The notes: a model not told the origin generated them from the letters alone. Positions 9,254 through 18,511 are shown, numbered from the stretch's first letter. The stretch: 64,000 bases of DNA from Ostreibacterium oceani (GCF_009362845.1 NZ_WHNW01000001.1:1-64000); one strand, 5' to 3'. A program made the numbers and translations.

Positions 9254-9703
9254 ATGGACTGGTTGATTGATCCGTTTTTTTATAATTGGTTAATTTTGGC
9301 GATTATTTTGTTGATTGTCGAGGTAGCCACCTTTACTTTGCTCTTTTTATGGCTAGGCATTGCTGCGTTAATAATGGTTGTCATTACGTGGACATTTCCT
9401 GATTTATCTATGCCGTTACAACTGCTGTTGTTTGCAATATTGTCGCTATTATCGGTGGTTATGTGGTCTTTGTTATTCAAAAAACGCCAAGCCAAATCGG
9501 GTAGCTTAATCATGAATAATCGTGCGCAGCGCTATGTCGGGCGAACCACCGTATTGATAGAACCCATTGACAATGGGCGTGGCAAGGTACAATTAGACGA
9601 TAGCTATTGGCGAGTTGAGTCGTCTGTGGATTTGCCGATTGATACGAAAATCCGTGTGGTTGGTTGCCGAGGCACAACGTTGTTGGTTGAGGCCGCTGAT
9701 TAA
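9254..9703 (+). CDS. NfeD family membrane protein (short form)
   Basis: A 149-residue protein with three membrane segments in the first ~75 residues (LAIILLIVEVATFTLLFLW, ALIMVVITW, LLLFAILSLLSVVMW). A soluble OB-fold domain follows (GRTTVLIEPIDNGRGKVQLDDSYWRV...TKIRVVGCRGTTLLVE). Short NfeD proteins partner with stomatins; the upstream gene is exactly that. Its stop overlaps the start of the next gene (TAATG), so the three genes form one translationally linked unit. Confidence 0.93.
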   Translation: MDWLIDPFFYNWLILAIILLIVEVATFTLLFLWLGIAALIMVVITWTFPDLSMPLQLLLFAILSLLSVVMWSLLFKKRQAKSGSLIMNNRAQRYVGRTTVLIEPIDNGRGKVQLDDSYWRVESSVDLPIDTKIRVVGCRGTTLLVEAAD

Positions 9704-10665
9704 TGCAAAAATCGATATGCAGTGCGCCGCCATCAATAACAGCACGCTGCCTATTTATCGTTTTATCGGTACTGAGTGTTCAATCGGCGTATGCGGCTTG
9801 CGAAGTGATCAGTGATGAGGTGGCTAATGGTCAAGTAGTCAATGGTGGAGTCAGCGATAAAAAACAAGTCGCTGGCATGTCATCTGGTGATAATTCGCAG
9901 GCGGTTTGTTCGGTTTTTCAGTGGCGCATTAAAGAGAAAGCGAGCAAAGGGGAAGCGGGTAAAGGGGAAGCGGGTAAAGGGGAAACGAGCAAAAATGGCG
10001 CGACTGATAATAAAACCAGTGAAAAAAAAACAATAACCGCTGTCAGAGTTAATCCTAAGCACGTCACGCTGCATTGGCAGGACGCATCAAATCAGCCTTA
10101 TACTCGACTTTCCCCGTTACAATCCGCGCTAGCGTCCGCGGGAAAAACGGTGTTGGTCCTCATGAATGCAGGGATTTATTCGGCAAACCAACAGCCTGCT
10201 GGGCTGCATATCGAACAAGGGCAGCAATTAAAATCACTCAATACACAGTCGGGCAAAGGTAATTTTCATTTGATGCCCAATGGCGTTTTTTTGATTAATG
10301 AAAAAAACCAACCGAGTATAACTACCACGGCGGCGTATCAGCGCTATCATGCCAGCGGCTCCATTCGTTTGGCGACACAATCAGGACCGATGCTGGTGAT
10401 TGATGGCAAGGTTAACGCGCAGTTTATCCGAAATAGTCAGTCTCTCTACATGCGTAATGCGGTTTGTATAACATCAGCGCAGCAGTTGTATTTTGTGGCG
10501 ACTCAGCAACCGATTAATCTGTACGATTTTGCGACGGTGTTGCGGCAAAATGATTGCGACAATGCCTTGTATTTAGACGGTAGTATCTCTAAGCTCTATA
10601 TTGATGGGGTGAATACACTGTTTCATTTTCATCCGTTTGTGGGTATTTTGGCAGTGACGGTGTGA
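9703..10665 (+). CDS. secreted phosphodiester glycosidase-like protein (DUF2233/NAGPA domain)
   Basis: A 320-residue protein with an N-terminal signal sequence (hydrophobic LFIVLSVLSVQSAYA, cleavage near residue 31). A variable Gly/Glu/Lys repeat linker follows (about residues 77-97). The C-terminal half is a DUF2233/NAGPA-type domain: VLVLMNAGIYSANQQPAGLH, NFHLMPNGVFLI, GPMLVIDGK, MRNAVCIT and NALYLDGS. The family includes the human N-acetylglucosamine-1-phosphodiester uncovering enzyme; bacterial substrates are mostly unknown, with cell-envelope glycans likely. The ATG overlaps the stop of nfeD. Confidence 0.85.
   Translation: MQKSICSAPPSITARCLFIVLSVLSVQSAYAACEVISDEVANGQVVNGGVSDKKQVAGMSSGDNSQAVCSVFQWRIKEKASKGEAGKGEAGKGETSKNGATDNKTSEKKTITAVRVNPKHVTLHWQDASNQPYTRLSPLQSALASAGKTVLVLMNAGIYSANQQPAGLHIEQGQQLKSLNTQSGKGNFHLMPNGVFLINEKNQPSITTTAAYQRYHASGSIRLATQSGPMLVIDGKVNAQFIRNSQSLYMRNAVCITSAQQLYFVATQQPINLYDFATVLRQNDCDNALYLDGSISKLYIDGVNTLFHFHPFVGILAVTV
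9931..9990. repeat. in-frame 15-bp repeat, four copies
   Basis: Four consecutive 15-mers related to AAAGGGGAAGCGGGT encode a K-G-E-A-G-like pentapeptide repeat in the linker between the signal peptide and the DUF2233 domain. Copies two and three are identical. Confidence 0.95.
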
Positions 10666-10762
10666 TGAATTAAAGTAATCAATTCATCAACAACCCAATT
10701 CGTCAATAACCCACCAATAATGCATCAACAATCAAGCAATCAGTCTATCAAGCATTGTTATT

Positions 10763-10791
10763 AAAAAACCGCCGATTAAGGCGGTTTTTTT
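10763..10791. terminator. bidirectional rho-independent terminator
   Basis: AAAAAACCGCC, a GATTAA loop, then GGCGGTTTTTTT: a GC stem with A-tract and T-tract on either side, so it can work on both strands. It lies between the convergent DUF2233 gene and the MepK-like gene. Confidence 0.9.
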
Positions 10792-10853
10792 ATCTGTCAG
10801 TCTGTCTGTCGGTTTAGTGGTAACAGCCTGGCGGCAACAGTCTGGCGGTCAGT

Positions 10854-11462
10854 CTAGCTGTAAGTCCATGTCCGAACAGGACCAGAGTCAACATGAATGT
10901 AATTGGAACCAGGGTAGTAACCGACACCACCTGCTTTGAGTGCAAGCGCAATCTGCCTTAGTTGTTTGGATGAAACGTTTTTGACTTGAAAGTCCATGGC
11001 TTTAGCGCGCATATGGTAGCTTTTTTTAGCCACATTTTTTGAACGGCGTGAAAGCATTTGGTTGGTTTTGGGGGAGCGATAGCCACTCATGACCTCTAGT
11101 CGTTTGCCTTTGCCGATGTTGAGCATGACCGCATGGACAATGTCCAGCAGTGCAGGGTCAATTGGTTTGACTTGGTTTTGTCTGAAATCACGCATGAATT
11201 TGGACACAAGGTCAAGCGACTCGCGGATATAACCGTCAATGGGTGTCCAATAGACGGTGCGGATTTTTTCGCCCGTATGCGGGTTACTCATCATTAACAG
11301 GCGGTCACGTTTGCTCGCGGCTTGTGCAAGCTGAGGACCAACCAGTAGCCCTGCGGTGATGACGCTAGTTTTCTGTAAAAAACGGCGTCTATGGCTGTTA
11401 ACGCAACAGGGGCAATCTGGCCCGTGTGCTTTAACCAACTGAGTTTCTTTTAAAATATACAT
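10854..11462 (-). CDS. MepK/YcbK-like (DUF882, M15-type) Tat-exported peptidase
   Basis: A 202-residue protein with a twin-arginine signal (HRRRFLQKTS then a hydrophobic VITAGLLVG stretch, cut near ...AQAA). A DUF882/peptidase M15A-like domain follows. Metal-ligand motifs are visible: MSGYRSPKTNQ, SYHMRAKAMDF (H and D) and NYIHVDSG (H). E. coli MepK (YcbK) is a murein DD-endopeptidase that cleaves 3-3 crosslinks, also Tat-exported. A CPCC cluster lies just before the Tat motif (DCPCCVNSH), which is unusual for a signal peptide n-region. Similarity is to the family; the precise cleavage specificity is inferred. Confidence 0.9.
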   Translation of the reverse strand: MYILKETQLVKAHGPDCPCCVNSHRRRFLQKTSVITAGLLVGPQLAQAASKRDRLLMMSNPHTGEKIRTVYWTPIDGYIRESLDLVSKFMRDFRQNQVKPIDPALLDIVHAVMLNIGKGKRLEVMSGYRSPKTNQMLSRRSKNVAKKSYHMRAKAMDFQVKNVSSKQLRQIALALKAGGVGYYPGSNYIHVDSGPVRTWTYS

Positions 11463-11621
11463 AAATAGCTTATAATTAGTTTTTTTAGTTTATAGTTTTT
11501 AGTGTGCAGACAAACGATGCTAGTGTTAGCTAATTTGAGACAGCATATATGATTTTCTGACTTTTAGCAATTAAATATAATTAATATTTTTTCTGATTAT
11601 ACCACAATTAAGTGTTTATTT

Positions 11622-11645
11622 AGTGAGGTTTGCAGTGAGGTTTGC
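11622..11645. repeat. 12-bp direct duplication upstream of glsA
   Basis: AGTGAGGTTTGC occurs twice without a gap. It lies in the 247-bp AT-rich spacer between the MepK-like gene and glutaminase, which also carries TATAAT-like boxes (for example 11576-11581). Confidence 0.85.
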
Positions 11646-11709
11646 ACTTTTTTATGGTTGTTGATTGGGTTGTTAATGCATTTTTGTTGGTTTATTTGAG
11701 GGGTTACTG

Positions 11710-12633
11710 ATGGTTTATTCGCCTTTGTCTGATGCGGTGATGCAGGCTTATAATACGGTGTTTGAGACGCCTGATTCGGGTTTATTAGCCACCTATATCC
11801 CCAAGCTCGCCACCGTCGATCCAAATCAACTGGGTGTAGCGCTAACGGCGGTCGATGGCAGTCAAATGACGGCAGGCGATAGCGATAAATTGTTTTCTAT
11901 CCAAAGTATCAGCAAGGTCTTATTGCTGTGTTTTGCCTATCGACAGTTAGATGCGAAGACGTGGGAGCGGGTAGGGGTTGAGCCGTCTGGGACGGCGTTT
12001 AATTCATTATTACAGCTAGAAAGTGACGCAGGCATTCCACGTAACCCGTTTATTAATGCGGGTGCGCTTGTTGTTTGTGATTTGGTGCTGAGTCTTTATC
12101 CGCACGCAGATGCACAATTGCTGGCATTTATCCAATGGCTTGCCGATGATGATACAATCACGTACTCGCCAGAAATTGCCACCTCTGAAAAGCAAGTCGG
12201 TCATCGCAATAAAGCATTGTGTTACTTTTTAAAATCGCTAGGCAATCTGCATAATGACCCTGAGGTCGTGTTGGATTTTTATTTTAATCTTTGCTCGATT
12301 GAAATGTCATGTAACACGTTGTCACGTACGTTTTTGTTTCTTGCTAATGGTGGTCAACACCCAACGGACAACAAACAAATTTTAACCACAAGCCAAGCCA
12401 AACGCATTAATGCCGTGATGCAAACCTGTGGTTTTTATGACGAGTCAGGTGAATTTGCTTTTCGGGTTGGGTTACCTGGGAAAAGTGGCGTGGGTGGCGG
12501 CATCGTTGCTGTCTATCCAAAGCGCTATGCCGTGGCAGTTTGGAGCCCTAGGTTGAATGAAAAAGGCAACTCTTATCGTGGAATGCGGTTTTTAGAGACG
12601 TTAACCAGTTTGACAGGGCAGTCGGTTTTTTAG
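11710..12633 (+). CDS. glsA: glutaminase
   Basis: Glutaminase hydrolyses L-glutamine to glutamate and ammonia. The protein is 307 residues, the standard size of the bacterial serine-dependent beta-lactamase-like glutaminase. The catalytic S-x-x-K (FSIQSISKV, Ser near residue 65), PFINAGALVVCDL, the GLPGKSGVGGGIVA loop and the final SYRGMRFLETL are all present. The start has a good GAGGGG ribosome-binding site 9 bases upstream. It appears monocistronic; the next features are tRNAs on the other strand. Confidence 0.96.
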   Translation: MVYSPLSDAVMQAYNTVFETPDSGLLATYIPKLATVDPNQLGVALTAVDGSQMTAGDSDKLFSIQSISKVLLLCFAYRQLDAKTWERVGVEPSGTAFNSLLQLESDAGIPRNPFINAGALVVCDLVLSLYPHADAQLLAFIQWLADDDTITYSPEIATSEKQVGHRNKALCYFLKSLGNLHNDPEVVLDFYFNLCSIEMSCNTLSRTFLFLANGGQHPTDNKQILTTSQAKRINAVMQTCGFYDESGEFAFRVGLPGKSGVGGGIVAVYPKRYAVAVWSPRLNEKGNSYRGMRFLETLTSLTGQSVF

Positions 12634-12662
12634 CCAACTGTCAGATGAAAATATAGATAAAA

Positions 12663-12738
12663 TGGCGTCCCATAGGGGATTCGAACCCCTGTTGCCGCCG
12701 TGAAAGGGCGGTGTCCTAGGCCTCTAGACGAATGGGAC
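12663..12738 (-). tRNA. tRNA-Glu (anticodon TTC)
   Basis: Read on the minus strand it begins GTCCCATTCGTCTAGAGG, has anticodon loop CTTTCAC (TTC), a GGTTCGAATCC T-arm and a GTCCC/GGGAC acceptor stem with an encoded CCA. A near-identical copy follows 163 bp further right. Confidence 0.97.
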
Positions 12739-12901
12739 ATCTAGGTAGTCTGACGATAGTCATAGCGACCTTGCGTCAGGCATCAATCAGTCGACGGTTA
12801 ATCGATTGCTGTTTAATTGGTTACCGCTTAATTGGTTCTTAATTGGTTGCCGATTAATCGATTGATGCAATGCAGGCTTATTGCAATTGTTCAGCTTTAA
12901 A

Positions 12902-12977
12902 TGGCGTCCCATAGGGGATTCGAACCCCTGTTGCCGCCGTGAAAGGGCGGTGTCCTAGGCCTCTAGACGAATGGGAC
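12902..12977 (-). tRNA. tRNA-Glu (anticodon TTC), second copy
   Basis: The mature sequence matches the first tRNA-Glu, including the encoded CCA. The spacer between the copies is a run of TTAATTGGTT-like repeats. The two tRNA-Glu and the following tRNA-Ala lie on the same strand and probably form one transcript. Confidence 0.97.
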
Positions 12978-13005
12978 GTCTGTTAATGCTGATACCAAGC
13001 AAACT

Positions 13006-13081
13006 TGGTGGAGCTAAGCGGGATCGAACCGCTGACCTCAACACTGCCAGTGTTGCGCTCTCCCAGCTGAGCTATAGCCCC
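13006..13081 (-). tRNA. tRNA-Ala (anticodon GGC)
   Basis: On the minus strand it begins GGGGCTATAGCTCAGCTGGG. The anticodon arm is CACTGGCAGTG (anticodon GGC), the T-arm contains GGTTCGATCC, and CCA is encoded. It is the 5'-most tRNA of the cluster. Confidence 0.97.
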
Positions 13082-13205
13082 AGATGCTTGGAAAAGGTAT
13101 TATAAGAACTGCCCAGCGTTTGTCAAACGAATTCTCGGTTTTTATGTTATCCAAGGAGTGACGAGTGTGCGTGTGGGTAGTAAATTCGGCAGTTGGACGC
13201 GAGGC

Positions 13206-14006
13206 TTAGGCGTGCTGGTGTAGTGTTTTTATTAATTTTTTATAGACTTTGGCGGGGGCTGCAATAATATTACCGCTGTCTAAATAATTAAAGTTACCCT
13301 CGATATCACTGACGATGGCGCCTGATTCTTGAGCAATCAGTGCGCCCGCCGCGATATCCCAAGGCGACAACCCGAGTTCAAAATAGCCGTCAACTCGCCC
13401 GCTGGCGACATAACAAAGGTCTAATGCGGCTGAGCCTGTGCGCCGAATGTCTGGAAATAGATTAAAAACGGCATTGATATTTTTGATTTGCGGGGCCAGC
13501 GCGTCTGGCGTTTTAAAAGGAAGCCCTGTGGCGATGATAGCGTTTTCAGGCGGTGTTTCACTGACGCGGATGCGGTGGCCATTCAGTGTTGCGCCTTGTC
13601 CTCGTGCTGCCATAAATAATTCATCGGTAATGGGCTGGTAAACCAGTCCTGCTTCGAGTTTGTTGTTTTTTAGTAGGCCGATAGAAATCGCAAAATGGGG
13701 AAAGCCTTTGATGAAGTTGGCTGTTCCGTCGATGGGGTCAATCACCCAGCAGTAAGGTTGTTTGGCGGATGTGGTCGTCGTAATATCGGTGTTTGCAAGG
13801 CTTTCTTCTGCCAAAATGGCGTGGTCGGGGAATGATTCACGGATAACGCTGATGATGGCGTGCTCGGCGGCAATATCGACTTCGCTGACAAAGTCGTTGG
13901 GCTGTTTGCTGCTAATCTGTATTTTGCCACCTTGGTCGTATTGGCGGGTGATTAATTTGGCGGCTGCGTCGGAGGCGCGTTTGGCAATGGTTAGCATTGG
14001 GTGCAT
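13206..14006 (-). CDS. suhB: inositol-1-monophosphatase family protein SuhB
   Basis: SuhB dephosphorylates inositol monophosphate. In E. coli it also acts in rRNA antitermination complexes. The Mg2+-binding motifs are clear: a LAEES loop near residue 67, VIDPIDGTANFIKGFPHF and late SPWDIAAGALIAQESGA. The length of 266 residues fits. The frame extends to a GTG at 14018, but the ATG at 14006 gives the family-typical start MHPMLTIAKRA and has a GGAGAG ribosome-binding site, so it is preferred. Confidence 0.95.
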   Translation of the reverse strand: MHPMLTIAKRASDAAAKLITRQYDQGGKIQISSKQPNDFVSEVDIAAEHAIISVIRESFPDHAILAEESLANTDITTTTSAKQPYCWVIDPIDGTANFIKGFPHFAISIGLLKNNKLEAGLVYQPITDELFMAARGQGATLNGHRIRVSETPPENAIIATGLPFKTPDALAPQIKNINAVFNLFPDIRRTGSAALDLCYVASGRVDGYFELGLSPWDIAAGALIAQESGAIVSDIEGNFNYLDSGNIIAAPAKVYKKLIKTLHQHA

Positions 14007-14018
14007 AAAGCTCTCCAC

Positions 14019-14356
14019 AAAGGGTTAGGGTTGATTGATGGCGGTCTTGATAAGCGACCAAAGCGTATATTGTAGCGGAATTTTGCGATAGATGTCACGG
14101 CAATTGTGCGTTTTGCTTTGTTTTTGAATGCGGTCTAATCTAGCGCACACGCTAAAGCGCAATCATTGCCGTGGCGCATGTTGCAGTAGCGTATGTTGCA
14201 GCAGGGGTGCGCTAGGAAATGGATGAAGCAGCGCATGGACGGGGCGCATGGACGGGGCGCAACATGAACAAAAATTTAATTAAAATCCCTCTTAATGTAT
14301 GGGTTTATCATTTATAATGCGCAACTTGTTGATTAACCATTACAGAGCCATCGTTT
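14019..14356. promoter_or_regulatory. divergent spacer suhB/moxR with short repeats and a -10-like box
   Basis: This 338-bp stretch has no gene. It holds short duplications (GCGCATGGACGGG twice near 14231-14258; GTTGCAGTAGCGTATGTTGCAG near 14178-14200). A TATAAT at 14313-14318 stands upstream of moxR with no clear -35. I see no RNA gene. Confidence 0.4.
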
Positions 14357-15274
14357 ATGACAGCGCAATTACGAGAGTTAGAATCTTCCCTGAATCAAAT
14401 CATCGTGGGTAAACCAGAGCAAGTTCGTTTGGCGTTGGTTTGTTTGCTGGCGCGCGGGCATTTGTTGATAGAGGACTTGCCTGGTGCGGGCAAAACAACG
14501 CTAGCCAAAGCATTTGCCGCATTGATGGGGCTGGACAATAACCGCATCCAATTTACGGCGGATTTATTGCCAGCTGATATTACGGGTGCGATGATTTATC
14601 AGGTCAATACGCATGAATTCACTTTGCAAAAAGGACCCATTTTTACCAATATCTTATTGGCAGATGAGATCAATCGCGCTTCCCCCAAATGCCAATCGGC
14701 ATTACTTGAGGCGATGGAAGAGCGACAAATTTCTATCGAAGGACAAACGTTGACGTTAGCGGCCCCATTTTTTGTTATTGCAACCCAAAATCCATCGGAT
14801 CAATATGGTACGTATCCACTGCCAGAATCACAGTTGGATCGATTTTTGTTTCGCATTTCACTGGGCTATTTGGATGCCAGTGCGGAATTATCCGTGCTGA
14901 TGGGGCAAGACCGCGCGACGCAATTACAGCAAACGCAACCATTAATGAGCCAATCTGCCTTGTTGGCATTACAAGCACAAGTGGAGACGGTTTTTGTCTC
15001 TGAGGCAATTGCCAATTATGTCCGTGCACTGCTGCAAGCCACACGCCACCATGAGCGTTTTTTGCACGGTCTATCAACGCGTGCTGGGCTGGCTTTGATG
15101 CGCGCAGCGCAAGCGTATGCGTTTGTTTGTGAGAAAAAATCAGTGTATCCTGAGCATGTGCAGGCGGTTTTTCCTGCGGTGGCTTACCATCGGTTAATTG
15201 CTAAAAACAATACGAATTCGGCGCACCATGAACAAGTGATGAAAATCCTCGCAGAGGTCGAGTTGGGGCTTTAG
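14357..15274 (+). CDS. MoxR family AAA+ ATPase
   Basis: A 305-residue AAA_3/MoxR ATPase. Walker A is LPGAGKTT (residues 41-48), Walker B is ILLADEINRASPK, and sensor 1 is FFVIATQNPSDQYGTYPLPESQLDRF. MoxR proteins act as chaperone-like ATPases for protein-complex assembly. The genes for a DUF58 protein and a TgpA-like transglutaminase follow, a widely conserved trio thought to act at the cell envelope. Confidence 0.95.
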   Translation: MTAQLRELESSLNQIIVGKPEQVRLALVCLLARGHLLIEDLPGAGKTTLAKAFAALMGLDNNRIQFTADLLPADITGAMIYQVNTHEFTLQKGPIFTNILLADEINRASPKCQSALLEAMEERQISIEGQTLTLAAPFFVIATQNPSDQYGTYPLPESQLDRFLFRISLGYLDASAELSVLMGQDRATQLQQTQPLMSQSALLALQAQVETVFVSEAIANYVRALLQATRHHERFLHGLSTRAGLALMRAAQAYAFVCEKKSVYPEHVQAVFPAVAYHRLIAKNNTNSAHHEQVMKILAEVELGL

Positions 15275-15406
15275 GCTTTGCGTTGATATCGGTTACGTGT
15301 TGTATCGGTTCGTGTTGCATCGGCTAACTTTGTGGGTGATTAACGCATCCGCCAAATGCCTGTCAAAACCGTTATTGAAGCGTTATTAAACTACCAGAGA
15401 ATTTGT

Positions 15407-15434
15407 TATTTATCGTGAATTATTTATCGTGAAT
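15407..15434. repeat. perfect 14-bp tandem duplication of the DUF58 gene start
   Basis: TATTTATCGTGAAT occurs twice with no gap. The GTG start at 15429 is in the second copy. The GTG in the first copy opens a five-codon-type minicistron whose TGA overlaps the real start (GTGA). Confidence 0.95.
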
Positions 15435-16508
15435 GCATCATTTGTCGTCAAATTAAAGCAATGGATTAATCAGTGGTCAGGGTCGTCTCCAGACAACAAA
15501 GCCGCCCAAGGTGATGCCGCTTTGCCCCAGGGAACAACGCCTAACTCCGCAAGCGGCGTGCACAAGCTAGATAAGCACCGTCCTTTTATTAAACGACTCA
15601 CCACCGTCGTGCCCGCAGGTGAGCGTATCGACCTGTCAATGCGCCGCGCCTATATATTGCCAACACTAAAAGGCGTGTATTTTGCAATAACGGTGGTGAT
15701 TTTATTTATTTGGTCGACCAACTATGCCTTGTCGCTGGGTTATGCCATTACTTTTTTATTGGCTATTCTGGGCTTAGCGATTGCGGTGCTGACCGTGAAA
15801 AATTTAGCAAGCGTTTCATTGAGCGCAATGGGTGATTCGCACTATTTTGCGGGCGAAGCCGCGTTTTTTTATTTACAACTTCATGGTGTGGAAAATACAG
15901 GGGCTATCGCCATTAGCGCCCGTCGCAATGGTCTGTTTTCTGCGCCAGTTTGTGTGCAAGCAGGCGAGCAAACTAAACTGGCCGTGCCGTTAGATGATAA
16001 CACGCGCGGTCGTAAAACGCTGACTCACGTAAGGATTAGTAGTGACTACCCAATCGGAATTTTTTGTAGCTGGGTGTGGCTGCATTTTGATACGCAAATC
16101 GTCATCTACCCAAAGCCACAGGGCGGTATTGCGTTAACACAAATACTGCGCCGTGCAGGTGTTGAGGCTGGTGGTCTCAATCGTGATGGTACAGAGGATT
16201 TTATGCAGTTAAGCGACTATCAATTGGGCGATAACTTACGGCAGATGGTCTGGAAAAAAGCCGCGTTAGGGGTTTTGCAAATTAAACGATTTCAAGGTGG
16301 CAGCGGTGTCGATTGTCTGTTGGATTTTCATGACCCAATACTGGCTGATTTGTCATTAGAAGCCAAACTCTCTCAGTTGTGCCAATGGGCGCTTGATGCT
16401 GAAAAACAAGGCGTTCGTTATGGGCTGTTGCTGCCCACGCAAACCATCGCGACTAACCGTGGCGCATCGCATCAACGCCAAGTACTGGAAGCGCTCGCAT
16501 GTTTTTAA
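15429..16508 (+). CDS. DUF58 domain protein
   Basis: A 359-residue protein with two close membrane segments near residues 77-93 and 97-120. The C-terminal half is a DUF58/vWA-like domain with the diagnostic RRAGVEAGGLNRDGTEDFMQLSDYQLGDNLRQMVWKKAA region (about 237-275). DUF58 proteins are encoded with MoxR ATPases and may be their clients. The GTG start is the first available start in the frame and lies within a 14-bp duplication; a later start cannot be excluded. The last 10 bp overlap the start of the transglutaminase gene. Confidence 0.9.
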   Translation: MNASFVVKLKQWINQWSGSSPDNKAAQGDAALPQGTTPNSASGVHKLDKHRPFIKRLTTVVPAGERIDLSMRRAYILPTLKGVYFAITVVILFIWSTNYALSLGYAITFLLAILGLAIAVLTVKNLASVSLSAMGDSHYFAGEAAFFYLQLHGVENTGAIAISARRNGLFSAPVCVQAGEQTKLAVPLDDNTRGRKTLTHVRISSDYPIGIFCSWVWLHFDTQIVIYPKPQGGIALTQILRRAGVEAGGLNRDGTEDFMQLSDYQLGDNLRQMVWKKAALGVLQIKRFQGGSGVDCLLDFHDPILADLSLEAKLSQLCQWALDAEKQGVRYGLLLPTQTIATNRGASHQRQVLEALACF

Positions 16509-18511
16509 GCCAACTTAAACGTCTAGACATACCGCGTGCCAAAGATTTATCATCATCTCAGTTGTTTCAACTGATGCTCGCTTATGGCTTAATTAGTTTA
16601 CCGTTAATTCGACTGTTTCCGATGTGGTTGACGGGGGTTGTTTTGCTGACGCTGACGCTAAAAGCCGTATCAATCGCCTTTCGCCTGACGATTAGCAAAT
16701 GGATTGCATTGGCGATTTTGATTGGCGCGATTGGATTAGTGGTTGTTAATTTTAATCAGTTTGGCAAAGAGTACGCAGGGCTTGCCTTGTTATTTGTGTT
16801 TGCGTCGCTAAAACTATTAGAGGCGAAAGAATCCCGCGATGCCTTTTTGCTGATGCTGATTTATTGCTTGTTAATCATGGGTGCGTTAATGGCAAATAAG
16901 CATTTTTTTAATTTTATTTATTTAGTGATTTGTCTGCTGTTTGTTGTGCTAATGCAATGGCGGATTGATACACCGCAATCGGCGCGTATGAGCTGGGGTA
17001 AACAAAGTGGTGCCTTGTTTAAGCTATTAATCATTAGTTTGCCTTTTGTGGTTGGATTATTTTACTTGTTTCCTCGATTTCAACCGTTGTGGGCGCAGCC
17101 CAGCCGACCCACGGCAAACACGGGGCTGTCGGATGAAATGACGCCGAATTCGCTGACACAGTTGGTTCAAGATGGGGGATTGGCTTTTCGTGTGCAATTT
17201 GATGGTGATGCCCCGCCTGCTAACCAACAGTATTGGCGCGGGCCTGTGTTGACGCAGTTTGATGGCAAAACGTGGCGGCGTAGCCGTTTTACCAATCAAC
17301 CGCCACCGACCTTACAAGTCAACCCTGACAGTCAAATACGTTATACGATGGTGCACGACGGAGAAACCAATCGTTGGCTAGTGCCGCTTGATTTGCCAGG
17401 TGAGATTCCGTCTGGTGCCGAGATGAATCGTCAATTTGAGATGTTGGCGTCGCGTGATTTAGTGCAGCCTAAACAATTTCCGATGATGTCTTACGCGCGC
17501 TATTCACTGACTGATATCAATGCGCGTGAACGCGAATTTCTGACCCAGATTCCGCAAAATATCTACCCCAAAACATTAGCCTTGGCACGCGAATTGCGCC
17601 AAGCCAGCGCAACATCAATGGATTTTGTTAACGCAACGTGGCAGTATTTTCGTGATAATGAATTTTATTATGATTTAGAGCCACCGCCAGGCAATGATGA
17701 TATGGATCGGTTTTTATTTACCAATCGGGTCGGGTATTGCGAACACTATGCGAGCGTTTTTGCCTTTATGATGCGCAGTCAAGGCATTCCCACCCGTGTT
17801 GTCACTGGCTATCAAGGTAGTGAATACAATCCGATTGCAAAAGAGTACGAAGTGCGCCAGCTACATGCGCATGCATGGACAGAGGTTTATATCGATGGGC
17901 AAGGTTGGATACGCATCGACCCAACCGCAGCCGTTGCCCCCGATCGAATTAGTCGCGCCGATATTGCCAATAGCGTGAGAAATAGCGATGCGTTATCATT
18001 TGGCGATCGCTGGCAAAATCAATCGGAAACGGTTAAACGACTGGGGCAATCATTGCGTGCGTTAAATAGTTTTTGGCAAAACTGGGTGATTAACTATGAT
18101 GAGGACAAGCAAAACTCGTTGTGGCAAAAGCTGGGCTTGGAAAAAATAAAATATGTGGTGTGGTTATTTTTTATTTTGGTGATGCTACCGCTTGTGGGCG
18201 GTGTGCTTTTTTGGCTGTCTCGACTGCGTCAACAGCGTCTCAAAGACCCAGTACAAAAAATGTTACAACCCTTTATGCAACGATTGGCAAAGCATGGTAT
18301 CATCAAGTCGCCGTCTGATTCATTAATGGCTTTGGTGTTAGCGCATGAAGCAGAATTAGGCGATTGTTATTCGGCGGCTTTGGCGGTGGCGTATAGTCAT
18401 CAGCAGTTACGCTATGAGATGAATATGGGTACTAAATCAGTAGAAAAAGCCAGTTTGGCACGCCTGCAACAACACGTTGATGATTTTATACAAATGAAAA
18501 TGGCCAAGTAA
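16499..18511 (+). CDS. TgpA-like membrane transglutaminase (DUF3488/transglutaminase-core)
   Basis: A 670-residue protein with about six N-terminal membrane helices (residues ~20-200, DUF3488 region), a periplasmic transglutaminase-like domain and one more membrane helix at about 543-563 before a cytoplasmic DUF4129-like tail. The catalytic triad is visible: Cys in NRVGYCEHYASVFAFMMR, His in RQLHAHAWTEVY and Asp in WIRIDPTAA. P. aeruginosa TgpA is an essential periplasmic protein of this type. The overlap with the DUF58 gene indicates translational coupling. Confidence 0.93.
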   Translation: MFLSQLKRLDIPRAKDLSSSQLFQLMLAYGLISLPLIRLFPMWLTGVVLLTLTLKAVSIAFRLTISKWIALAILIGAIGLVVVNFNQFGKEYAGLALLFVFASLKLLEAKESRDAFLLMLIYCLLIMGALMANKHFFNFIYLVICLLFVVLMQWRIDTPQSARMSWGKQSGALFKLLIISLPFVVGLFYLFPRFQPLWAQPSRPTANTGLSDEMTPNSLTQLVQDGGLAFRVQFDGDAPPANQQYWRGPVLTQFDGKTWRRSRFTNQPPPTLQVNPDSQIRYTMVHDGETNRWLVPLDLPGEIPSGAEMNRQFEMLASRDLVQPKQFPMMSYARYSLTDINAREREFLTQIPQNIYPKTLALARELRQASATSMDFVNATWQYFRDNEFYYDLEPPPGNDDMDRFLFTNRVGYCEHYASVFAFMMRSQGIPTRVVTGYQGSEYNPIAKEYEVRQLHAHAWTEVYIDGQGWIRIDPTAAVAPDRISRADIANSVRNSDALSFGDRWQNQSETVKRLGQSLRALNSFWQNWVINYDEDKQNSLWQKLGLEKIKYVVWLFFILVMLPLVGGVLFWLSRLRQQRLKDPVQKMLQPFMQRLAKHGIIKSPSDSLMALVLAHEAELGDCYSAALAVAYSHQQLRYEMNMGTKSVEKASLARLQQHVDDFIQMKMAK

